A stretch of DNA of 64,000 nt from Desulfovibrio sp. G11 (GCF_900243745.1 NZ_LT984798.1:2998001-3062000); one strand, 5' to 3'. Shown: positions 1 through 8,952, numbered from the stretch's first letter. Notes: generated from the letters alone by a model not told the origin. Made by a program: numbers and translations.

Positions 1-1
1 C

Positions 2-274
2 CCCATGGGAAAGAATACGATTAATAATGCTCTGCGCACTATGGGCTATAAAGAAGGGGAAATCGTGGGGCATGGGTTCCGCTCAGCGGCGTCTACAATT
101 CTGAACGAGCTTGGCTGGAATCCTGATGCTATCGAGGCACAGCTTGCGCATGCACCTGCAGACAGGGTGAGGGCGGCATACAACCGCGCCGCCTATCTGG
201 ACGAGAGGCGGCGCATGTTGCAAGCGTGGGCTGATCATCTGGACGCCCTCAAAGCGAAAGTTGCCCGGATTTGA
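2..274 (+). CDS. int: Phage tyrosine integrase, C-terminal part (cut by window edge)
   Basis: Only the last 90 codons or so are visible; the frame is open to the window edge, so the start lies outside. The visible part has the end of a P4-type tyrosine recombinase catalytic domain: the HGFR box (catalytic Arg) near base 70, LAHA (second His) near base 145, and AAYNRA with the nucleophilic Tyr near base 178, followed by a typical ERRRMLQAWADHLD tail. Family members integrate and excise temperate phages at attachment sites, often tRNA genes. It reads into the prophage, and its end overlaps the convergent excisionase-like gene by 26 bp. The left attachment site must lie upstream of the window. 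Confidence 0.93.
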   Translation, partial: PMGKNTINNALRTMGYKEGEIVGHGFRSAASTILNELGWNPDAIEAQLAHAPADRVRAAYNRAAYLDERRRMLQAWADHLDALKAKVARI

Positions 275-452
275 TATCTTCAATCACGCGCTCAACTGTG
301 GAGGCAGGCCATGCCTTGGATCTTTTTGTGAGAGAAACTGGCGATGGGATTTTGCCTTCCTTTTTTGCTGCATAGAATTTTGATTTTTTTATACCCAGAA
401 GCTCCATGAATTCAGGCGCCCGGATCAGGCGCTCCTGTCTTTCTTGATACAT
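249..452 (-). CDS. AlpA-like excisionase / small HTH regulator
   Basis: A 67-residue protein with an N-terminal winged-helix pattern (LIRAPEFMELLGIKKSKFYA) and a basic wing (SLTKRSKAWPASTVE), typical of the AlpA/MerR-like small DNA-binding proteins that regulate prophage integrase genes or act as excisionases. ATG at 452 is preferred over the GTG at 458 because AAGGAG sits 7 nt upstream of it. It is the last gene of the leftward early operon and overlaps the integrase 3' end tail to tail, the usual place for an excisionase. The exact role (Xis or activator) is inferred. Confidence 0.75.
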   Translation of the reverse strand: MYQERQERLIRAPEFMELLGIKKSKFYAAKKEGKIPSPVSLTKRSKAWPASTVERVIEDIKSGQLSL

Positions 453-497
453 ATACACTCTCCTTTGAAGGCCGTCCCGCTGCTGGGGCGGGCATCA

Positions 498-959
498 TCA
501 CGCTAGATCCAAAAATATATCCGTCCCGGCCACATCGCAGCCGGGAACTATTTCCATCAGCAGGTAGCCCAACGACCATCCCGTGCGTTCAAGCCAGCCC
601 CAGGGCTTCCCGATGGTGAAATCTGCGCAGCGCCGCCGGGCGTCAAGAAACATCGTGAAGCCTGTCCAATACTGCGCCGACCAACTTTGCAACAACTCCG
701 GCCCGGTTCCTTCGGTCATCATGTGCGCGGCCAGGGATTCACACGCTGCGTCGAGGTCACGTTGTGCGCCGGATGACAGGCGCTTGACCTTCAGTGCCGG
801 GGAACATTCGTCGATCCAGCGGCGCACTGTGGCGCATCGTGTAGCGAGTTTGCTTCCAGGCTTGCCAATTCTGAGGAGGATACCCAGTGCCGCGTCCATA
901 ACTGTGAGCGCCAGCAGAGTATCACGGTGCTGGATGGCATGGGGGATGGTGGTTGTCAT
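498..959 (-). CDS. Hypothetical phage protein (early operon)
   Basis: A 153-residue protein of unknown function. Start ATG at 959 overlaps the TGA of the upstream gene in an ATGA arrangement, so translation is probably coupled; the longer reading frame has no better start. There is no recognisable motif. The N-terminal half is helical, with a hydrophobic stretch (TLLALTVMDAALGILLRIG) that could be an amphipathic helix rather than a membrane segment; the C-terminus is Trp-rich (WSAQYW, KPWGWLERTGWSLGYLL). Confidence 0.6.
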   Translation of the reverse strand: MTTTIPHAIQHRDTLLALTVMDAALGILLRIGKPGSKLATRCATVRRWIDECSPALKVKRLSSGAQRDLDAACESLAAHMMTEGTGPELLQSWSAQYWTGFTMFLDARRRCADFTIGKPWGWLERTGWSLGYLLMEIVPGCDVAGTDIFLDLA

Positions 960-1354
960 GATTCCTCCAATTCGAGCGGTGTGAGGATGGGGCCAGCCCA
1001 TTCCTCGCCTGGATAGGTCTTGAGGCGCTCAACTTGGGATTGAGACATGTATTGAATTGTCGCTTCGCCTTTGTGAGACACGTCCCGCCACCAGTACCAT
1101 CCCGGCACCTTCGGCGGATCCGTGGTCCACGTCAGGGCGCGGGGCAGGGGTTCGGTACGCGTATTCCATGCTGCGATGCTTTTATTGGTTGCCTGTTTTT
1201 GTGTTTCTCCTGACCGGAGGAAATACGATTCGGCAACATCGCCATTAATGCAGGGGCAATTAATGGATGCAAGATATTCGCCGCTACCATAATAAATATT
1301 TTCCCTGAGTGTGGGCTGTGCACCGCAGAATGGGCACGGCTTCAGTTCGGGCAT
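956..1354 (-). CDS. Lar-like zinc-ribbon protein (restriction-alleviation family)
   Basis: Begins MPELKPCPFCGAQP and continues to a second cysteine group (INCPC) and AIAAWNTR, the hallmark of the Lar/restriction-alleviation family found in many prophages. The C-terminal half (TTDPPKVPGWYWWRDVS) resembles the DUF551-type domain often fused to it. Lar of Rac alleviates type I restriction by modulating host modification; that role here is only by family. ATG at 1354 was chosen because AAGGAG lies 9 nt upstream and family members start at MxELKPCPFCG; an alternative GTG at 1384 overlaps the upstream stop. Sits among anti-restriction and recombination genes. Confidence 0.7.
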   Translation of the reverse strand: MPELKPCPFCGAQPTLRENIYYGSGEYLASINCPCINGDVAESYFLRSGETQKQATNKSIAAWNTRTEPLPRALTWTTDPPKVPGWYWWRDVSHKGEATIQYMSQSQVERLKTYPGEEWAGPILTPLELEES

Positions 1355-1380
1355 GGCTGGTGCTCCTTCGATTGTCTGTT

Positions 1381-1788
1381 TCACGTCCTACCCCTCGCCG
1401 CCACGGCGCAGCGGGCGGCTTCTTGCCAGCATTGGGCGTGCGTTTTATCGCAGTCATCATCATCTGGCCCGGTGGGGCGGTGCAGCCCGAACGGGCAGCT
1501 ATCGTAAGCACACGGACGGTCTGCGGCATTTTCAGCCAGCCAACCCCGTTCCGCCCGCAGCCGCTCATTTTCCTCTCTGGCGTGCTGCAACTGTGACTCA
1601 AGCTCTTCGCTGTAAACTTCTTCTTTGAGCAGGGCTTTTTCGGCGGCTTCCAGGGCGGTGCGCAAATTATATATCATCAGCGCTGCGGCTTTCTGAAAAG
1701 CATAGTCTGCATCACAAGTGCCTGCCTCGTCGCCTATTTCGTCTGCAATTTTATCAAGATGGGCAAAACCCGTGATAGTGTTATCCAT
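1381..1788 (-). CDS. Hypothetical phage protein with central coiled coil
   Basis: A 135-residue protein. Residues 40-85 form a strongly predicted coiled coil (LEAAEKALLKEEVYSEELES and following heptads); the C-terminus has cysteines (PCAYDSCPFGLH, AQCWQEAARCA). ATG at 1788 overlaps the stop of the upstream gene by 8 bp. Function unknown; early-operon position suggests an accessory role. Confidence 0.6.
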   Translation of the reverse strand: MDNTITGFAHLDKIADEIGDEAGTCDADYAFQKAAALMIYNLRTALEAAEKALLKEEVYSEELESQLQHAREENERLRAERGWLAENAADRPCAYDSCPFGLHRPTGPDDDDCDKTHAQCWQEAARCAVAARGRT

Positions 1789-2110
1789 TTTTGTACCCCT
1801 CCGGTTCTCGCCAAATTTCGCGCACTTCACGACCAAATCCCAACGAGAGGCGGCGCTCTCCGTACCTCTCAGGCTGCGGATCGCACAGGCCAAGCTCAAC
1901 AGCTAAGCAGTGCAGCTCGTGCATATACCGTGAGTGCTGCCTAAATTTTTCATTTGCCGTTGCACCACGAAGGCGGGAGGATTTTATGGTTTCCCCATCA
2001 CGCGGCTGTGTGGCTTTCTTGGCGCTCTTGTAATTAGACAGGGCTTCCTTGGCGATCTTAACCAGCCTTTCAAGCCGCTCTTCCGGCGTGATCGTGGTTG
2101 TGTCACTCAT
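1781..2110 (-). CDS. Hypothetical phage protein
   Basis: A 109-residue charged protein with no recognised motif. Start ATG at 2110 overlaps the last codons of the upstream gene (GAG TGA / ATG AGT GAC), giving another coupled pair. Member of the leftward early operon. Confidence 0.6.
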   Translation of the reverse strand: MSDTTTITPEERLERLVKIAKEALSNYKSAKKATQPRDGETIKSSRLRGATANEKFRQHSRYMHELHCLAVELGLCDPQPERYGERRLSLGFGREVREIWREPEGYKNG

Positions 2111-2345
2111 GGCGGGCCTCCATTTCTTCAGGCTCAATAATTGCGCGGCTGATATCTTCCCAAAAATGGTTATTGCCTTGGGAGAACGAATATTTTAATG
2201 CCAGGGCTTCGCGTTGTTCGTCAGTAAGCTTGATTCTTACCGTTCTGTAGCTCGGAGAATCTCCGCAATGAATCATCGGGGAGTCGTCACGAAATATGAC
2301 GGTCAGAGTGTCCGATGGTAATTTTTTGTGTCCTTGCTTGCTCAT
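2103..2345 (-). CDS. Hypothetical phage protein
   Basis: An 80-residue acidic and basic protein, start at 2345. It contains a LTDEQREALALKYSFS helix and is otherwise unrecognised. It overlaps the next gene by 8 bp and is in line with the early operon. Confidence 0.6.
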   Translation of the reverse strand: MSKQGHKKLPSDTLTVIFRDDSPMIHCGDSPSYRTVRIKLTDEQREALALKYSFSQGNNHFWEDISRAIIEPEEMEARHE

Positions 2346-2404
2346 AAAAACTCCCCGCGTTGTCGGTATGCGCGGCCCACCTGAGAGGATGTATGGCTGA
2401 GAAA

Positions 2405-3946
2405 TTATATCGCCAGCGGCAAGCCGAACTTATCCGCATTTCTGTTGCGCGTCCGGTTTTCTTTCTCCCGCGCCTTATAGTCGTCGGGCAGCCAGTTTTT
2501 GCCCTTGGCTGCCTCAATATTGAAGCGCTCCCAGAGAGAACTATCGCGAAAGGTCATGTGTAGGGTGCCTTTTTTGTAGCCGACAAGCTCAAAATATTCG
2601 GAACAGAATTTCTGTCCCGTCCATTCTGGGTTGGTTGTTCTGTCACGAGAATATTCAGAGGTGTCCCTTGCCCCCGGCTTCAAGGGGTTGGCGAAGTCTT
2701 TGAGCGCCTGCCGTATCGTCAGTACGTCCTCAAGTTTGCGGCCTTCGAGATACGCCATGGCGCGGTCAATATCGTCCAGCTTGTCCTGATACTGATAACC
2801 GACAAAGCCTCGCGTTTCCCAAAAGCTAAAGCTTTCGTACACCGCTACAGGCACGATCACCTTGCGGTTAACCCTCCAGGCGTCGTTGGTCTTCCAGCCT
2901 TCGGCGTGGATTTTGTTTTTCTTGTCAAAGCTGGTCATCAACTCAAAAGCTTCAAGGACGCAGCGGCGCAAAATCTCCGGCCCATTTTCAAGCAACGCAA
3001 ATACAGCCCCGGAGATGTTTTCTTTTGAAAAGGCCATGCGCAGCATTTCAGCCTTTTGCTTGTCGAAGTCGGCCTTGACCTTGGCGCTCATAAGGTTCCG
3101 CGCCCCTGTCATCTCAAAGACCTTTTGCCATGCGTCCGTTTTAAGTGAGTCAACAAAGGAATTGTATGCCGCATCCTGCTCTGCGGTGAACACGGACTCC
3201 TGTGCCGCTTTGTGCCACTGCACATCATGCTTTGGCGCAAGCTGCTCTGCGTAAAATTTTAGTTCCGCAGCCAAGGGAAGCATGCGGGCGTATATCTCCC
3301 GCGCTCGGTCAAACATCGTGACGAGATTGCCTATGGTGTCACGGGCAGCTACCTGGCTTGAAAACCCACCATCGGAAAAAGAAGCCTTGTCCTGATCCTC
3401 CGTGCCGCCAAAAACTTCAAACTCAATGGGTTTCGCTTTTTTGTGCAGCCGCACCATTGCGACATTGACGGACGTTTCTCGGAAAGCATTTTCAAAACAG
3501 CGGCCAAGCTCAATCACCGCGCCGTACTGTTCGACAATGCGCTCAACCTGCGCGTTCCGCATGGAGTCCGCATTGAGCAGGCAGACAAGATCGCCCTCAT
3601 ACAGAATGTCCCAGGCATGGAGCAGGTGTTTCTCGCCGTTCCGAAACGGCGGGTTCATAACGATCAGGTTATAGCGGGCGTTGGGCTGGAAATTCAGAAA
3701 GTCGGTGCCGACCAGGGTATAACCCTTACCGCGCAGGGTAGCTTGAAGTTCAGGTTCAATCTCACAGCAGTGCATTTTGTGACGAGCCGTTTCAGGGCAA
3801 CGCCAAAAATGCTTATTGATTATGGCATCGCACAGATCGCCTTTTCCTGCGCTCGGTTCAAGGATGGTTCTGCCGTCCAGATCAATGCCATCCAACATCT
3901 GCGCGGCAACATCTGCGGGCGTTGGGTAAAAGGCTGAATTAAACAT
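2405..3946 (-). CDS. DNA N6-methyltransferase-like protein with DUF4942 domain
   Basis: A 513-residue protein. The N-terminal 150 residues carry an N6-adenine methyltransferase core: FYPTPADVAAQM, SAM-binding motif I (ILEPSAGKGDLCDAI, about residues 28-42) and catalytic motif IV NPPF (about residue 99). The remaining 350 residues match the DUF4942 region usually fused to it in prophages. The likely role is to methylate phage DNA against host restriction, inferred from family. The second ATG (3946) is preferred because GGAGG ends only 1 nt before the first ATG (3949). Confidence 0.85.
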   Translation of the reverse strand: MFNSAFYPTPADVAAQMLDGIDLDGRTILEPSAGKGDLCDAIINKHFWRCPETARHKMHCCEIEPELQATLRGKGYTLVGTDFLNFQPNARYNLIVMNPPFRNGEKHLLHAWDILYEGDLVCLLNADSMRNAQVERIVEQYGAVIELGRCFENAFRETSVNVAMVRLHKKAKPIEFEVFGGTEDQDKASFSDGGFSSQVAARDTIGNLVTMFDRAREIYARMLPLAAELKFYAEQLAPKHDVQWHKAAQESVFTAEQDAAYNSFVDSLKTDAWQKVFEMTGARNLMSAKVKADFDKQKAEMLRMAFSKENISGAVFALLENGPEILRRCVLEAFELMTSFDKKNKIHAEGWKTNDAWRVNRKVIVPVAVYESFSFWETRGFVGYQYQDKLDDIDRAMAYLEGRKLEDVLTIRQALKDFANPLKPGARDTSEYSRDRTTNPEWTGQKFCSEYFELVGYKKGTLHMTFRDSSLWERFNIEAAKGKNWLPDDYKAREKENRTRNRNADKFGLPLAI

Positions 3947-3986
3947 CATACCTCCAGAAATAAAAAGCCGCCTCAGTGGGCGGCGG

Positions 3987-4178
3987 TTATGTCGTTGCAG
4001 CGGTTTCGCGCTCGGCTCTGAGCCGCGCGTCTTGCTTGTCCAGCGTTCGTAGTCGTTCCGCGAAAATCGCCATAGCCCCGCAGTTTTCAGGGGTCAGCCG
4101 GAAATCTTCGGGATGGCGCACGGCGATGATGGTCAGGTTGCGACTGCGGGCCAGCGGGGTAACGGTGATGTCAGTCAT
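3987..4178 (-). CDS. Small hypothetical phage protein
   Basis: A 63-residue protein starting MTDITVTPLARS, with GGAG 7 nt upstream of ATG 4178. No motif recognised. Start overlaps the end of the upstream gene by 8 bp. Confidence 0.5.
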   Translation of the reverse strand: MTDITVTPLARSRNLTIIAVRHPEDFRLTPENCGAMAIFAERLRTLDKQDARLRAERETAATT

Positions 4179-4569
4179 GGGACGGCTCCATGGGGCGAAT
4201 TTCACTGATTTTAAAAGCGGTCATGTGGCATGGGCGTTTTTTCGTGCTGCACCAATGTTTTTCGCGGTCTGTGGTGGGAGCAATATACAAAGCGATACCC
4301 CAATCACCGTAAAAATTAACCTCCACCTTGTCGCCCCACTTGTACTCATGCGGAGGTTTGGGCGGCTCGTAGGGGTCGCTGGTGCCGATTAGGTGCGCTG
4401 TTTCGGTGGTGTAGGGGATGCATTGAGAAAAAGAATACCCAGTTATAGTATTAAATGGATAGTCTCCGCTGTTAACATGGCTAAAATGCTGCAAAGACCA
4501 TTTTGGGCCACCACCCACGTTGTAGCGTGCAAGCACCAACTGTCCGGCCTCAAATTTGTGTTTGCTCAT
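4171..4569 (-). CDS. Hypothetical phage protein
   Basis: A 132-residue protein starting MSKHKFEAGQLVLARYN. Two short beta-rich segments (FEAGQLVLAR and WGDKVEVNFYGDWGIALYI) could form small barrel-like folds; no catalytic motif is visible. The upstream SD is weak (AGGCGGG, distant), so the start is uncertain. Early operon member. Confidence 0.55.
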   Translation of the reverse strand: MSKHKFEAGQLVLARYNVGGGPKWSLQHFSHVNSGDYPFNTITGYSFSQCIPYTTETAHLIGTSDPYEPPKPPHEYKWGDKVEVNFYGDWGIALYIAPTTDREKHWCSTKKRPCHMTAFKISEIRPMEPSHD

Positions 4570-4691
4570 AAAATATGGCCCGCCTACGAACCGGACGGGC
4601 GCGGGTTGGGGGTTGCTACCGTGATTCACCACACAGTTTCAGGCGACACCATCCAGATGCCGCCTGTCGTATGGGGTGAGGGAGGGGGTGG

Positions 4692-4889
4692 TCACAATTT
4701 GTCAAACAGCCCGCATCCGCAAATGGGGCACTTCTTCTTTTTACTGACCGTCCCGCACTTTTTACAGGCGCGGGACGGCTTACCGTCGCTGAGCCGTTCG
4801 CCCTTGCATGAGGCATAGATGCGCGCGAAGTTTTTTGACTTACGCTTGCCCGTAAATTCAGGGCGGTTCGGGTTGTCGCAACCGCTCAT
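4692..4889 (-). CDS. Small zinc-ribbon protein
   Basis: A 65-residue basic protein ending in a zinc ribbon: CKKCG then CPICGCG, 14 residues apart, plus upstream cysteines. Such small ribbons in phages bind DNA, RNA or partner proteins; the target here is unknown. Its ATG overlaps the TGA of the upstream 432-residue gene (ATGA). Confidence 0.6.
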   Translation of the reverse strand: MSGCDNPNRPEFTGKRKSKNFARIYASCKGERLSDGKPSRACKKCGTVSKKKKCPICGCGLFDKL

Positions 4890-6184
4890 TGAATGGCGGA
4901 CTCTGTTGTCGGCGCCTCCACGGCCACGGGCGGCTGATCTGCCGGCACATCTTCAACCGGTGCTTTTTCCGTGTTCACGCCGTCCGTGATCCAGTTATCA
5001 TCACTGGCGCCGTCTGCTGCTTCCGGGTTGAGTATGCACGTACTGCACGGGGGCATGTTGACGGACATGCTTTTGTAATTGCAGGTGGGGCATTCACGAC
5101 GCGGCGCCCAATTATCCAGGCCGCCGTCAACAGTCTGCACACAGTTGGCGCACTCGTCGGCCTGTGAGCCGTCTTCGGCGTTGTCGATGTGTGCGCAGTT
5201 AACGCAGGTATGCCCCCAGGCCTGCGGTGTCGGTCCGGCCCTGTGGCGCGGATCTTCGCCAAGCGGAGCGGAATACCCCTTGCTGCTGGACGGCGGCCCA
5301 TCAAACAGAGTGGGGCGGCGCTCGTCGGGCGTCATGGGGCGGCGCATGATTTCTTCTGCGGCGTCGTCGGCGGTGACGTAGACCACTTCGCCGGAATCAA
5401 AGTCCTGATACACGTCGCACAGCACGTCTTGCGGTTCGGTTTTGCCCCTGCGGAATTCAGCAGCGGCTTTGCTCAACCGCTTTTGTTCCGCATCAATCTT
5501 TGCCTTGTATTCCTTCCGCGTATCTGCAAGCTCGTCTTCGAGCATGTCAATCCTGGCCTGGGCTGCGGCCATTTCTTTGCCCAGGGCGATCTTATCTTCA
5601 TCAGACAACGGGAAAGCCTTGGTGCAGGTATCGCGCTTGAGCCAATGGACATCATGCTTACGCCACGTCCAAGGCGCGCTATCGGTTGCTTCTTCGCCCT
5701 GGGCTTCGTCGGGACAGAGGTCGGTTGGTTCAATTGCGCTGACCAGTACATTGCACAAGAGCGTGTCACCGATGTTCAAGCTGTCAGCATCGTGCGTGAA
5801 ATCAGTCGTGGCCAGGTCAGCCGTATTGCCGTGGCGATCTTCAACAGTGGCCGCTTCACCGTCCTCGGTGATTGCATGTATAGTAAGGGTGATGGATACG
5901 GTGGACTGAGAGGCAGGCTCTGACGCGGCTTCTTCTCCTTCACCGTAAGCCTTTATATACCCCTGTCCGTCCACAAGTCCTTTGTCTTCGGCCAACCAGT
6001 CGGGCAGCGCCACTTCAACATTTATGTCGCCGCGGTCCCCGGCGTATTCGATCTGGCTCTTGGCCAACCAGACTTCATCGCCATTGCACACAAGCAAGAT
6101 GGCGTCTTCCGTTTCTTGTATAATGTCGCCGTAGACCGTGAACATTTCCGGTTCAGGCTGAGGCAGCGCTTTCTTTCTGGCCAT
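4886..6184 (-). CDS. Large hypothetical phage protein with coiled coil and Cys-rich C-terminus
   Basis: A 432-residue acidic protein; start ATG 6184 with AGGAG 6 nt upstream. Visible parts: an N-terminal beta-rich segment (FTVYGDIIQETEDAILLVCN) that looks like a small OB-like unit, a second similar segment near residue 95 (VSITLTIHAITEDGEAATVE), a coiled coil near residues 200-250, and a C-terminal cluster of CxxC pairs (CVNCA, CANC, CPTC, CSTC) that probably bind zinc. Two OB-like units plus zinc fingers would fit nucleic-acid binding, but this is inference. Immediately downstream of the RecT cassette. Confidence 0.6.
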   Translation of the reverse strand: MARKKALPQPEPEMFTVYGDIIQETEDAILLVCNGDEVWLAKSQIEYAGDRGDINVEVALPDWLAEDKGLVDGQGYIKAYGEGEEAASEPASQSTVSITLTIHAITEDGEAATVEDRHGNTADLATTDFTHDADSLNIGDTLLCNVLVSAIEPTDLCPDEAQGEEATDSAPWTWRKHDVHWLKRDTCTKAFPLSDEDKIALGKEMAAAQARIDMLEDELADTRKEYKAKIDAEQKRLSKAAAEFRRGKTEPQDVLCDVYQDFDSGEVVYVTADDAAEEIMRRPMTPDERRPTLFDGPPSSSKGYSAPLGEDPRHRAGPTPQAWGHTCVNCAHIDNAEDGSQADECANCVQTVDGGLDNWAPRRECPTCNYKSMSVNMPPCSTCILNPEAADGASDDNWITDGVNTEKAPVEDVPADQPPVAVEAPTTESAIQ

Positions 6185-6259
6185 GTTGATCTCCTAAAAA
6201 AGGTGCCCGCGACGCATGGGAACGCCGCGGGCTTGTGTGGGGGTGTGTGAGGTGGGAAA

Positions 6260-7201
6260 TTATCTGAGGCGCGCACTTAATGAGGTACATAGCCCCTTGA
6301 GGGTTGCCAACGCGGCGCGCACCTCCTGCTCTTTCGCAGTGCTGTATGTAATGATGATGGACATTGTTTTGTCTGGGCCTACAGCTACGCTTGGAAGCGG
6401 TGCGGCCTGTGCGGCCATCTGTCCTGCAGGCTGCTGTATGGCGTGAGAGACAGCTGTTGCCGGACGCGCTGTTCGCATGGCATTTTTGATTGCATCCAGG
6501 CGAGTCACTTCACGATCCGCAGCGGTTTTGATTTCAGCGCATATGGTATCAAGAGAGGTGCCAAGATCGCTATTTCTGGGCGTCATAAACTGCGCCACAG
6601 AAAGCTCTATGCCACGTTCAGCATTGGCCGCTTTTACGGCTTGCTCAATGGCCGATGCCCGCTCGACCCTTGCCTGTTCTGCCTGGCGTCGTATCCGATC
6701 GGATTCAATGCGCTGGGCAATGATTTCCTGCACTGCCTCGCGGATGGATTTCAATGATGTGGATTTATTCAGCCACTTGTCTTGTACGGGGATGGGGAAG
6801 GGCTGAACTTCGCCGTTATATGCGTCCAGTTCTTCCGTGATTATGCCCTGTACCACTTCGCGCTTTTTCTCGCGCTCCTGCTCAACAAAGTTTTGCACCT
6901 GGTCACCAAGAGCTTTGTAGGTATCGTCAAAGATCGTAGTGACTTTCTTTATCTGCGCTTCAAACTCCTTGAGAGGGGCGCTCAGTTTTTTGACCGTTTC
7001 TTTGCGGGCATTGTCCAGGCTGATTTTAGCCTTGTTAATTTCTGCCATGCATTCTTTGATCTCAGGCACTTGCTCTTCGGTAACAACAAGCCCGTCATAT
7101 TTGCTTGTCATGCCCTGCGCCCAAGCAACAAGGCCAGCAAAATCAAAGCTCACCGTTGGCAAACTGGACTGTAGATTCATACGCCGTTCTTCCAGAGCCA
7201 T
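6260..7201 (-). CDS. DUF1351 phage protein (RecT partner)
   Basis: A 313-residue protein. Residues 8-130 show the DUF1351 pattern (PEIKECMAEINKAKISLDNA, VKKLSAPLKEFEAQIKKV, then a long helix), a family almost always encoded beside phage RecT or Erf recombinases. ATG 7201 was chosen because of the strong GGAGGG 5 nt upstream. The RecT gene ends 2 bp before, so the two are co-translated. It probably assists single-strand annealing recombination; the molecular role is not established. Confidence 0.8.
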   Translation of the reverse strand: MALEERRMNLQSSLPTVSFDFAGLVAWAQGMTSKYDGLVVTEEQVPEIKECMAEINKAKISLDNARKETVKKLSAPLKEFEAQIKKVTTIFDDTYKALGDQVQNFVEQEREKKREVVQGIITEELDAYNGEVQPFPIPVQDKWLNKSTSLKSIREAVQEIIAQRIESDRIRRQAEQARVERASAIEQAVKAANAERGIELSVAQFMTPRNSDLGTSLDTICAEIKTAADREVTRLDAIKNAMRTARPATAVSHAIQQPAGQMAAQAAPLPSVAVGPDKTMSIIITYSTAKEQEVRAALATLKGLCTSLSARLR

Positions 7202-7202
7202 G

Positions 7203-8153
7203 CTATCCCTCCTCGGAAAAGTCAGTGGCCCATTCAGGGCATTTTGGGCGCTCCTTGCACAAGCCACAATCGTCTTCAGTGACCATCCTTTCGCCGTCAG
7301 TTTTGGGGCATGGGAAGGAGGCCTGGGTAAAAGTACTTTGCTGTGGAGCCTGCGCGGGCTCCTTGGTGGCCGCACGCTCTACCTTCTGAACAGGGGGCTT
7401 TGGCTGCGACACGGGAGCCTTTTTACGCGCAGGGACAGGCTCTTTCTGCGTAACCTCGCCCGTGGACATGTCGATCACTTCGCCTTGAGCTGGTTGATGA
7501 TCCAAGGGCTTAATGCTGTCCGTTGTAACGCTGTAAGTGCCATTTTCACTTGGCTCAAGATCAAAAGTGTCTTTAACCTCTTCCGCAGTTTGCAGGCCCA
7601 TAGCGATTTCAGGCGCGTAGGCCCTGACGAACCAGGACGCAGCCCGGTAGCGTAGCATTAATTCCGGCATGGTCTGCCACTTGCTGCCGTTCTTGCCATA
7701 CCAGCCCTCCTTTTTGGCAAGACCGATAGTGATAAGCGGGCCTTCGAGTTTTTCCTTGGTCGCCAGTTCTGTGGCTACGGCCTTGCAACCCCATTCGTCT
7801 GTACCTTGCTTGCCCTGGAACTCATACCGAATGGCAGAAAACCGCCCGCACTGGTTCATGGTGGCGATAAGGAATTGCGCTGACCACGCTGGGCGGCCAT
7901 GGACGATATAGAGATTCTGACAAACCATCAGGGGATTGGCTCCCATGCGAAGGGCCATGTCTACGGCAATGACGCAGTTCGGCAGATTGCCCTGGAATTG
8001 CGTAGGAACAATGTTGGAGCTTGCGAACAGCTTCGCGGTGCGCTGAATAAGATCGAACCCGCCCACTGTATCGAACCCGGCACGGATGGCCGGGTCAATG
8101 GGCTTGGCTGCTCCGCGTAATTCAGCGAGACTTGTTGTCTGTGCTTGTGACAT
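7203..8153 (-). CDS. recT: RecT-family single-strand annealing protein
   Basis: A 316-residue protein with the RecT core: NCVIAVDMALRMGANPLMV, QNLYIVHGRPAWSAQFLIA, the CGRFSAIRYEF segment and MPELMLRYRAASWFVR. RecT proteins coat single-stranded DNA produced by a partner exonuclease and anneal it to complementary strands. The last 100 residues are a low-complexity linker followed by a Cys cluster (CPKTDGERMVTEDDCGLC). Start ATG 8153 has GGAGG 7 nt upstream. The nuclease partner is the gene just upstream. Confidence 0.88.
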   Translation of the reverse strand: MSQAQTTSLAELRGAAKPIDPAIRAGFDTVGGFDLIQRTAKLFASSNIVPTQFQGNLPNCVIAVDMALRMGANPLMVCQNLYIVHGRPAWSAQFLIATMNQCGRFSAIRYEFQGKQGTDEWGCKAVATELATKEKLEGPLITIGLAKKEGWYGKNGSKWQTMPELMLRYRAASWFVRAYAPEIAMGLQTAEEVKDTFDLEPSENGTYSVTTDSIKPLDHQPAQGEVIDMSTGEVTQKEPVPARKKAPVSQPKPPVQKVERAATKEPAQAPQQSTFTQASFPCPKTDGERMVTEDDCGLCKERPKCPEWATDFSEEG

Positions 8154-8154
8154 A

Positions 8155-8952
8155 TTACTTCCTCCACCGGCACACATTGAAAGCCGGGCAGTATTTGGGA
8201 TTGCAGAGTTGAGAGCGAGGGTTGCCGAAAAAACGTCCGGAATGCAGCATGTCAGCGGCCATCTGTAGCAGGCCGGGAGAGTATTCATCACCCACAAGCA
8301 GTTCACGCGCGCCGGTTATTGTACCGATGCCAGCCCGGCGGCCTTTCTCGGTCTTTGCAACCTGAAGGCCGATGATTTGTGCAGGGGCCTCAATAACACG
8401 CCCCAATGCATGCCCGGCCATCAGTTCATACACGGCAATCTGAGCGGCATGCCCAGCTGTTTTAACTGTACCGTCAGCAGCCACAGCCGTGCGGCCGGTC
8501 TTGATGTCTGCAATACCGTATCCATTATCTGTAAATGTCACACGGTCGGTTGTTCCAGTGAGCGCGATACCGATATCGGGAATTTTAAGCTCGGTGCATT
8601 TGGCCTCAACCGCCACATACTGCTGCTTGGGGGCGATTTCTTGGCAGTACCTTTTATGCAGCGATATGCCGATAACCTCAGCTTCACTGGGGCTATCTTC
8701 ACCCCAATCAACGTCTTCTTCTGGTTTGTGGACGGCATCAGCCACAGCGCCTGCGGCCTCATCCACTGTCACGGGGTTGCCTTCAAGGCGGCTGCTATCA
8801 AACAGCGCAGTTCCGGCATGCACTGCCGTGCCAAGCTGCGCGGCTCCACTGCGGGGCATGCGCATACCTTTGACGTATTTCGCTTCCCAACGTGCCGGAC
8901 AGTCAAAAATCTCCGGCAGGGAGGATGCGCGGATAGTGATCATGTTCATCAT
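8155..8952 (-). CDS. PD-(D/E)XK exonuclease (RecT partner, RecB/Cas4-like)
   Basis: A 265-residue nuclease with YVAVEAKCTELKIP, LTGTTDRVTF and GIADIKTGR, matching the conserved Glu, Asp and (D)xK of the PD-(D/E)XK fold (motifs II and III near residues 110-150), plus an N-terminal SSLPEIFDCPARW and a C-terminal CNPKYCPAFNVC that together resemble the Fe-S cysteine set of Cas4/AddB-type nucleases. It probably resects double-stranded ends for RecT. The start overlaps the stop of a 51-residue ORF (ATGA). Confidence 0.85.
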   Translation of the reverse strand: MMNMITIRASSLPEIFDCPARWEAKYVKGMRMPRSGAAQLGTAVHAGTALFDSSRLEGNPVTVDEAAGAVADAVHKPEEDVDWGEDSPSEAEVIGISLHKRYCQEIAPKQQYVAVEAKCTELKIPDIGIALTGTTDRVTFTDNGYGIADIKTGRTAVAADGTVKTAGHAAQIAVYELMAGHALGRVIEAPAQIIGLQVAKTEKGRRAGIGTITGARELLVGDEYSPGLLQMAADMLHSGRFFGNPRSQLCNPKYCPAFNVCRWRK

